9,775 nucleotides of DNA from Gammaproteobacteria bacterium CG22_combo_CG10-13_8_21_14_all_40_8 (GTDB lineage Bacteria; Pseudomonadota; Gammaproteobacteria; Enterobacterales; GCA-002770795). The stretch is taken from contig PCTP01000270.1 of the NCBI GenBank assembly GCA_002770795.1, positions 1-9,775 of the forward strand, read 5' to 3'. The position numbers and the translations under genes are program-made. The notes beneath the pieces are model-generated. The model saw only the letters and a list, made by a program, of their open reading frames with translations, made no database searches and had not been told where the DNA came from. Shown one piece after another: positions 5,120 through 9,775 of the stretch (position 1 is its first letter; every line of letters begins with the position of its first letter).

Positions 5120-6538
5120 CTACTTTTGTTTTTCTTCTTCAGGAGCAGATTTGCCAAAATCCCCTTCCATCTGAGCACTCAGATAAGCAATGACTGTATA
5201 AGCGGCTACATTTTGAGCCAGATCATTCGGAGATATCTTATCCAGGGTGTCATTCGAAGTGTGGTGCCAATCAAAATAATGGGTACCATCCTGCTTAAGA
5301 TCAAATGTTGCCATTCCTATGTGCTGAAATGGGGAAAGATCAGGCCCACCATCTCCATGATTCTCTCCTAAGCTAATATCTAAGGGGCTCAAAACACCAG
5401 ATATTTTTTCAATAGCTGGCCAAGCATCAGCTTTTACATTGGCATCCAACTGGTATATTCTGCCAGCGCCAAAATCGGATTCTGCACCAATAATATGCTG
5501 ATCTAATTGTTTCAAATGCGCTTTTTTATAAGCCTTGCCACCAAAGAGACCAGACTCTTCATTGGCAAATAACACCACCCGAATGGTTCTTTTAGGCGCT
5601 TTTTCAAGCTGGCCGATATAATGAGCAGCCGCCATCACAATGCCAACCCCAGCGCCATCATCTATAGCGCCAGTCCCTAAATCCCAGGAATCCAAATGAG
5701 CGCCCAATAGAATAATTTCATTGGGTTTAGTTGAACCAGAGATCTCACCAATTACATTATAAGAAACAGCTTCTGGGTTCACCTTAGTCTCAACATTCAG
5801 TTTCATCGAAACAGGCAAACCCCTATTTAATTGTCTGATCACTAAATCTGCATCAGGATTAGATAAAGCAACCGCTGGAATTTTTGCTGATTGCGCATCA
5901 TAATGCAGAACGCCAGTATGGGGAGTGCGATTATTGTCCGTTCCTACCGAGCGGATCATAACAGCAATTGCGCCTTTAGATGCCGCAATTGAAGCGCCAT
6001 TGACTCGAGCGCCCACCGTTGCTCCATAATCTTTGCCATCTTTATAAACCCCCATCCGCTTACTGATAAAAGCTATTTTGCCTTTCACCTGATCCGCATC
6101 AGCATTTTGTAATTCATCTAAATCATTAAAATGAACCACTTCTCCTGTTAATCCCTCAGCTGGTGTTGAAACACTGTTACCTAAGGCCGTTAATCTAACG
6201 GGTTGTGGAAAGGGAGATAAAATTTGACCTGTTTCGTGTATTCGTTGCCATGAGGGAAACTTCACCTCTTCACTCCAAACCTTATCAAAACCTAAAGTAG
6301 AGAACTGCTTCTTGGCCCATTCAACTGCGACTTTATCTGCATCACTTCCCGCTAAACGAGGACCAACTTCAGTGGTGAGTGATTCAACTATATTATATCC
6401 AGTTGGGCTTCCTGATGCTTGATTACGCAGTTGAACAGCCTGTTCTAAATCTTGTTGGGTAAACCACTCTTCAGCAAAAGACGAACTGGTGCTAGACGTC
6501 GAAATAGCCGATAATAGTATGAATGAAATAAATTTCAT
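5120..6538 (-). CDS. Secreted M28-family zinc aminopeptidase
   Basis: From the ATG at 6538 the product has 472 residues. A TTG start four codons upstream is possible, but its codons overlap the GGAG ribosome site that serves this ATG. The signal peptide ends after SSSFA at 22. Residues about 120-250 form a PA-type insert. The peptidase core holds the two-zinc ligands in family order: His281 (GAHLDS), bridging Asp293 (AIDDGAG), catalytic base Glu327 with ligand Glu328 (ANEESG), Asp355 (ESDFG), and His425 or His426 (DWHHTSND). All are present, so an active periplasmic or secreted exopeptidase is expected; peptide specificity cannot be read. The C-terminus (APEEEKQK) is charged and carries no anchor. 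It is a single-gene unit with its own terminator, divergent from the PilZ gene. Function in peptide scavenging is inferred from the family. Confidence 0.93.
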   Translation of the reverse strand: MKFISFILLSAISTSSTSSSFAEEWFTQQDLEQAVQLRNQASGSPTGYNIVESLTTEVGPRLAGSDADKVAVEWAKKQFSTLGFDKVWSEEVKFPSWQRIHETGQILSPFPQPVRLTALGNSVSTPAEGLTGEVVHFNDLDELQNADADQVKGKIAFISKRMGVYKDGKDYGATVGARVNGASIAASKGAIAVMIRSVGTDNNRTPHTGVLHYDAQSAKIPAVALSNPDADLVIRQLNRGLPVSMKLNVETKVNPEAVSYNVIGEISGSTKPNEIILLGAHLDSWDLGTGAIDDGAGVGIVMAAAHYIGQLEKAPKRTIRVVLFANEESGLFGGKAYKKAHLKQLDQHIIGAESDFGAGRIYQLDANVKADAWPAIEKISGVLSPLDISLGENHGDGGPDLSPFQHIGMATFDLKQDGTHYFDWHHTSNDTLDKISPNDLAQNVAAYTVIAYLSAQMEGDFGKSAPEEEKQK

Positions 6539-6544
6539 TTTCTT

Positions 6545-6548
6545 CTCC
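6545..6548 (-). promoter_or_regulatory. Ribosome binding site deciding the peptidase start
   Basis: GGAG on the minus strand is 6 nt before the ATG ending at 6538. It overlaps the in-frame TTG at 6550, so the ATG is preferred. Confidence 0.7.
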
Positions 6549-6612
6549 AAATAAAAGCAGATTGCCTTATTAAAGTTTCATCTTAATGAATCATATTGAC
6601 AGTTTGAACAGC

Positions 6613-6641
6613 ATCATAAGCGCTTTAAACACAAATTTAAA
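6613..6641 (-). promoter_or_regulatory. Possible promoter of the M28 peptidase gene
   Basis: On the minus strand TTTAAA (6636-6641, 4 of 6) and TATGAT (6613-6618, 5 of 6) are 17 bp apart, giving a leader of about 68 nt. The palindrome AAGCGCTT (6618-6625) overlaps the -10 edge. A second TATGAT-like hexamer closer to the gene lacks a partner at the right distance. Confidence 0.4.
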
Positions 6642-6702
6642 CATGAAGTTAAGCTATTAGCACAGATTATTGTGATCAAATAAGGAAAATAGCCCTCAAT
6701 TT

Positions 6703-6710
6703 GCTATACT
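6703..6710 (+). promoter_or_regulatory. Possible extended -10 promoter of the PilZ gene
   Basis: Plus-strand GCTATACT, preceded by T, gives the extended -10 form TGnTATACT (5 of 6 in the hexamer). No good -35 lies 17 bp upstream, which an extended -10 can tolerate. Transcription would begin near 6717, leaving a leader of about 35 nt. Together with the opposing peptidase promoter it occupies the 213-bp divergent gap 6539-6751. Confidence 0.4.
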
Positions 6711-6751
6711 TTTGGCATATCACTTAAATAAAAAAATAATTCCATTCAAAA

Positions 6752-9235
6752 ATGCCACCGGATAATAAACAATCACCTCCAAGGACACTGGTTCATTTTA
6801 CCAGTTCTAAAGGAGGGAAAGAAAAAGCCCTTGCAACAGAAGTGGTCAAACCCAAGTCTGCAAGTGCTCAATTCCTTCAAAAAATGGAGTTAAAAAGACA
6901 AAGTCAGCCGACTAATTTACTCATCGATTTAAGAAAAAAAACCAAAGAACCCTGCTACCCCTATGAATACCGAAAATTAATACATCATTTAAACGAAGCG
7001 GGTATTGAAATATTTGAAAATGAAATACATCGATTTCATGGCCTTTATACCATGGGCGTCTATGAAAAAGTCACCAAAGAGGCTTTATTACCCCCATCAC
7101 AAAGAACGCCCAGTCAACCGCCAATCTCCATTGCACATAAGAATACGCCGAAAATCTCAGCCGAGGCTGAGAAAGCGGTCATATCACCGCCTGAATCAAA
7201 GCCACCTGTAGAGACTGAATATCCGGAAGTTGCGCCCAATTTATTAGCAGAAGAAAAAATTGAGCCGCTTAACATAGTTGATTTTGGTTATTCCCCTCAA
7301 AGAACTGAAGAGAGAATGACTTATATAATGCCCGCATTACTATCTGACCTGTCGGGCGATGAAATATTAGCCAAAACCATTGATATTTCAGTACATGGAG
7401 TGAGAGTTAAACTTGATACTTCCATCTTTTGGCAAAAAGGTGATGAAGTTCTGATTGAATATCCTAATTTTCCCCTAAAATCTGGCATTCATTTTGAACC
7501 CAGCCATTATAAAATTATAGATGTTATCGAAGAACACCCCCACACCATTTGCTGCTTACAACTGATCGAAAATCCCGTTCATCAAGAAATCATTGAAGAA
7601 CTAAGTAAATTTATTGAGTCTTATCGTTTAAGATACAAAATAGATTTAGAGGATGCTATCCAATCCTTAAGTGCACTTTTTTTTGAAAGAATATACACCC
7701 AAAATAGCCATAGTATTCCTTTGTTTTTTGAAGAAAAAAACGACAAAATAAATCTCCGAACCGTCCTTAGGAATGGCGCGCATAACTGGTTTGAATCTCC
7801 ACTATTTCAGCATATTTTAGGACGCTTAGGAAACCTGCTCACTCAAAGACGACATAATAACAAACTCATTAGAGAAAATGGCCCTGAAAACATTATTGTT
7901 TATGCGTTTGAATCTAATTTTCTTCACAATAAATGGCAAACTTTTATTGCTTTAGAATCGGATTTTTCCACATTGCATCAATTGCATCAGTTTCTCAATA
8001 TTGCGATGAAGTCAGAACATTTTCAGGCATGGAAACTACTGATTAGTCCAACGGTATTCCCAACAAAAAATAGAGAACAGAACATCATTGAACCGCTGAT
8101 AGATATATCCCATCACGAAAAAGAATCCGCGCTTAAACAAATTGCTAGTTTTAAAGTTTGTGGTTTTTTATGCGAGATTAATCAGCAAGTTAAATTGCCA
8201 AAAATGCCCGAAGTACAAGAACCTGTCAATCATATTCTTGAGCGTTTTCTGGTGTCATCACAACAGCTGTCTCGTTATGAAAAACTGCATGTACCCTACT
8301 TCAGAAAGCGTGAAGAAAATCGTTACTATTTAACCACTCAAGTTGTAGCAGAGATAGCGGGAATTATTTATCAAGGCACCACCATCGACTTTTCTCCAGG
8401 CGGCGTGAAAATTTTATTTGATGAATCCGTCAAAGCGGCTATCCGAGAAGATGCGATATTGACTTTTGAAGGATTAAAAGCCCGTTTCAAAAATGTTGAC
8501 GTCTCGAAACAACGCTATCGAGTAGTTCATCTGTCTGATGATCAACACACTGTTTCTTTCAGTCGAGATCATCGCTATGCTAAACATGCTGCGGCGATTT
8601 TCTTTAAACGGTTAATTGATAATAATCAGGCAAAGCTCAATATGTGTGCCAGTGATATTTGGATGGAAGCTCGCTCATTATTATTCGAGAGCATTGTCTG
8701 TAATTCAACGCCTACTTTACCATTCTTTATCAATGGCCAACATAAAAATTGGAAAATTGACACCATTGCGATAAATCATCAGCACTATTATAGAGAGCAT
8801 TTACTCAATGAATCCCCTCAAGTCAATATTGCTAAAATAATCCCCTTACCCCAATGGGAAAAAATATTAGACAATGCACTGGATAAGCGCAGAAACTTCA
8901 TTCAACTGTACGAAACAGAACTATATTTATATCGAGATAATGAAACTCAAAATATTGTCTCGTCTTTTGAGTTTGATTTTAAAACATTTCAAAATAGAAA
9001 TTCCTTTATAAAAAAAGCACTTAAGCAGACACAATATACATTCTACAAACTGATTATTTCTCCCATTGTAGAAGTCAATACAAGTTTAATTAATGATCAA
9101 CTTCAGGAATTAAGAGTCCATTCAAAACATAAAGCGATGATATTTTCCGACTATGTCAAACAATTGGCAGCAATGGGGGAATTTATTGATATTACCCCCA
9201 TAGTGATTAGAGAGTTAACTCACCTTAACTTGTGA
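6752..9235 (+). CDS. Large c-di-GMP receptor with two tandem PilZ modules
   Basis: The 827-residue product has no signal peptide or membrane helix and is probably cytoplasmic. Residues 1-180 are a basic, partly structured head plus a Pro/Glu-rich linker (112-175). PilZ domain 1 has R184-TEE-R188 and D211-ISVH-G216. PilZ domain 2 has R520-EEN-R524 and D546-FSPG-G551. Both match the RxxxR and D/NxSxxG c-di-GMP ligands, so two functional sites are predicted. Each PilZ is followed by a similar unnamed domain of about 200 residues: LFFERI (309-314) against LLFESI (643-648), and KLLISP (428-433) against KLIISP (766-771). The spacing of about 335 residues indicates an internal duplication. The head and companion domain are not recognised. 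The start is the first ATG after an in-frame TAA, though no Shine-Dalgarno is visible. The output (motility, adhesion or transcription) cannot be inferred. Confidence 0.85.
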   Translation: MPPDNKQSPPRTLVHFTSSKGGKEKALATEVVKPKSASAQFLQKMELKRQSQPTNLLIDLRKKTKEPCYPYEYRKLIHHLNEAGIEIFENEIHRFHGLYTMGVYEKVTKEALLPPSQRTPSQPPISIAHKNTPKISAEAEKAVISPPESKPPVETEYPEVAPNLLAEEKIEPLNIVDFGYSPQRTEERMTYIMPALLSDLSGDEILAKTIDISVHGVRVKLDTSIFWQKGDEVLIEYPNFPLKSGIHFEPSHYKIIDVIEEHPHTICCLQLIENPVHQEIIEELSKFIESYRLRYKIDLEDAIQSLSALFFERIYTQNSHSIPLFFEEKNDKINLRTVLRNGAHNWFESPLFQHILGRLGNLLTQRRHNNKLIRENGPENIIVYAFESNFLHNKWQTFIALESDFSTLHQLHQFLNIAMKSEHFQAWKLLISPTVFPTKNREQNIIEPLIDISHHEKESALKQIASFKVCGFLCEINQQVKLPKMPEVQEPVNHILERFLVSSQQLSRYEKLHVPYFRKREENRYYLTTQVVAEIAGIIYQGTTIDFSPGGVKILFDESVKAAIREDAILTFEGLKARFKNVDVSKQRYRVVHLSDDQHTVSFSRDHRYAKHAAAIFFKRLIDNNQAKLNMCASDIWMEARSLLFESIVCNSTPTLPFFINGQHKNWKIDTIAINHQHYYREHLLNESPQVNIAKIIPLPQWEKILDNALDKRRNFIQLYETELYLYRDNETQNIVSSFEFDFKTFQNRNSFIKKALKQTQYTFYKLIISPIVEVNTSLINDQLQELRVHSKHKAMIFSDYVKQLAAMGEFIDITPIVIRELTHLNL
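7301..9079 (+). repeat. Diverged internal tandem duplication within the PilZ gene
   Basis: Codons of residues about 184-440 (7301-8071) and about 520-776 (8309-9079) encode two copies of the same PilZ-plus-companion unit. Equivalent landmarks are offset by 334 to 338 residues throughout. Similarity is visible only at protein level in short blocks, so the duplication is old and not a recombination hot spot. Confidence 0.65.
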
Positions 9236-9248
9236 CAATCAAAAATAT

Positions 9249-9775
9249 TCAGGCTGGTAACTTGTATTTTTTAAGCAAAGCGACTAAAACCAATAGCGAT
9301 AAAAACATAGTTGATGTACTGCCCCCTGAGTACTCCGCGGTTACTTCTGTTCGCGGTGGAATATCCTGTTCTTTACTCTCTAAAGAACGTTGCGACAACA
9401 AAGCAAGTTCTGGCCCATAATCTTTAATAAACTCTCCTGTATCGGCATCCACCAATTCAATAAGAAAGTCATATTGATCGGGTGAGTAATTCACCTCTAA
9501 GTCCACAGAATAATGCCACTGCACTTGATCATTATGTTCAACCCAAACAGCAGCACCCTCAAGTTCCAAAAACCAATCGCTTTGACTGTCTCTTGAATAG
9601 AGGTTGAGTTGCAAATTTCTGGCATAGTTATGATTAGTGACCGATGCACTGAATTCATATCCAGAGAAATAGCCATCAGCATCTAGATCAGAATATAAAC
9701 TCAGATCATAGCTATCTAAACTGATATTGAGTCCTGCATAAAAATCCCAACTCTGATCTTCTAAAGGTAGTTGCG
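9249..9775 (-). CDS. C-terminal part of a choice-of-anchor H-like surface protein with GlyGly-CTERM
   Basis: The frame is open to the right edge; the visible part is the last 174 residues. It begins QLPLEDQSWD and contains LDADGYFSGYEF, Tyr/Asp-rich strands (YSPDQYDFLIELVDADTGEF) and a tail of GGSTST, about 12 hydrophobic residues, then KKYKLPA. The DxDxDGYFSxF block and the YDFLIELxDADTG strand resemble the choice-of-anchor H family. The tail has the GlyGly-CTERM layout (Gly-Gly 24-25 residues from the end, helix, basic cluster), which rhombosortase cleaves after type II secretion to leave the protein on the surface. The basic cluster uses Lys rather than the usual Arg. A TTG at 9614 opens a shorter frame but the protein clearly continues upstream. 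The gene converges on the PilZ gene with 13 bp between stops. Function beyond surface display is unknown. Confidence 0.75.
   Translation of the reverse strand, partial: QLPLEDQSWDFYAGLNISLDSYDLSLYSDLDADGYFSGYEFSASVTNHNYARNLQLNLYSRDSQSDWFLELEGAAVWVEHNDQVQWHYSVDLEVNYSPDQYDFLIELVDADTGEFIKDYGPELALLSQRSLESKEQDIPPRTEVTAEYSGGSTSTMFLSLLVLVALLKKYKLPA

Noticed and set aside
6672..6686. CRP/FNR-type operator in the divergent gap (TGTGATCAAATAAGG)
   Set aside because: Only one half-site (TGTGA) fits; the matching TCACA half is absent.
7674..7683. T8 run in the PilZ gene and a similar A/T run in the FMN gene (near 3317-3324) as phase-variable tracts
   Set aside because: A/T runs of this length occur repeatedly in this AT-rich window and are expected by chance, unlike the G9 run.
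9497..9682. Separate 61-residue ORF on the minus strand
   Set aside because: It overlaps, in another frame, the long surface-protein frame that has clear domain features and continues to the edge.

Overview
The window is AT-rich (roughly 40% GC by eye), densely packed bacterial DNA. The gene content points to a free-living, probably aquatic gammaproteobacterium: a LipB of the enterobacterial/vibrio type, an iron-regulated-looking outer-membrane porin, two cyclic-di-GMP proteins, and the C-terminus of a secreted protein with a GlyGly-CTERM (rhombosortase) anchor. I cannot name a genus from the sequence alone. I see no tRNA, rRNA, insertion sequence, integrase or CRISPR array.

Layout, left to right. 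Positions 1-220 hold the 5' part of lipB (minus strand, runs off the left edge), preceded by a hemolysin III/TrhA-type membrane protein (263-946, minus). Next is a six-helix membrane diguanylate cyclase (1037-2086, minus). Its GGEEF active-site codons contain an uninterrupted run of nine Gs, and its 235-bp upstream region holds a conspicuous long inverted repeat and a second hairpin. A three-gene minus-strand block follows (4907 down to 2322): outer-membrane porin, exported FMN-binding protein with an ApbE-type flavinylation motif, and a two-helix PepSY membrane protein. It has a good sigma70-type promoter overlapped by a Fur-box-like sequence, and an intrinsic terminator between the porin and the other two genes.

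Further right is a secreted M28-family zinc peptidase (5120-6538, minus) with its own strong terminator. Divergent from it is an 827-residue protein (6752-9235, plus) built of two tandem copies of a PilZ domain plus a companion domain, both with intact c-di-GMP-binding motifs. The right edge is the C-terminal part of a choice-of-anchor H-like surface protein (9249-9775, minus), convergent with the PilZ gene and only 13 bp from it.

Two functional themes emerge. The first is c-di-GMP signalling: one synthase and one double-site receptor that are not adjacent. The second is a probable iron-responsive envelope redox module: a porin for entry, a periplasmic covalently bound flavin, and a PepSY membrane partner, plausibly for reduction of ferric or other substrates in the periplasm. 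The flavin/PepSY/porin operon and the duplicated PilZ receptor are the most interesting contents.
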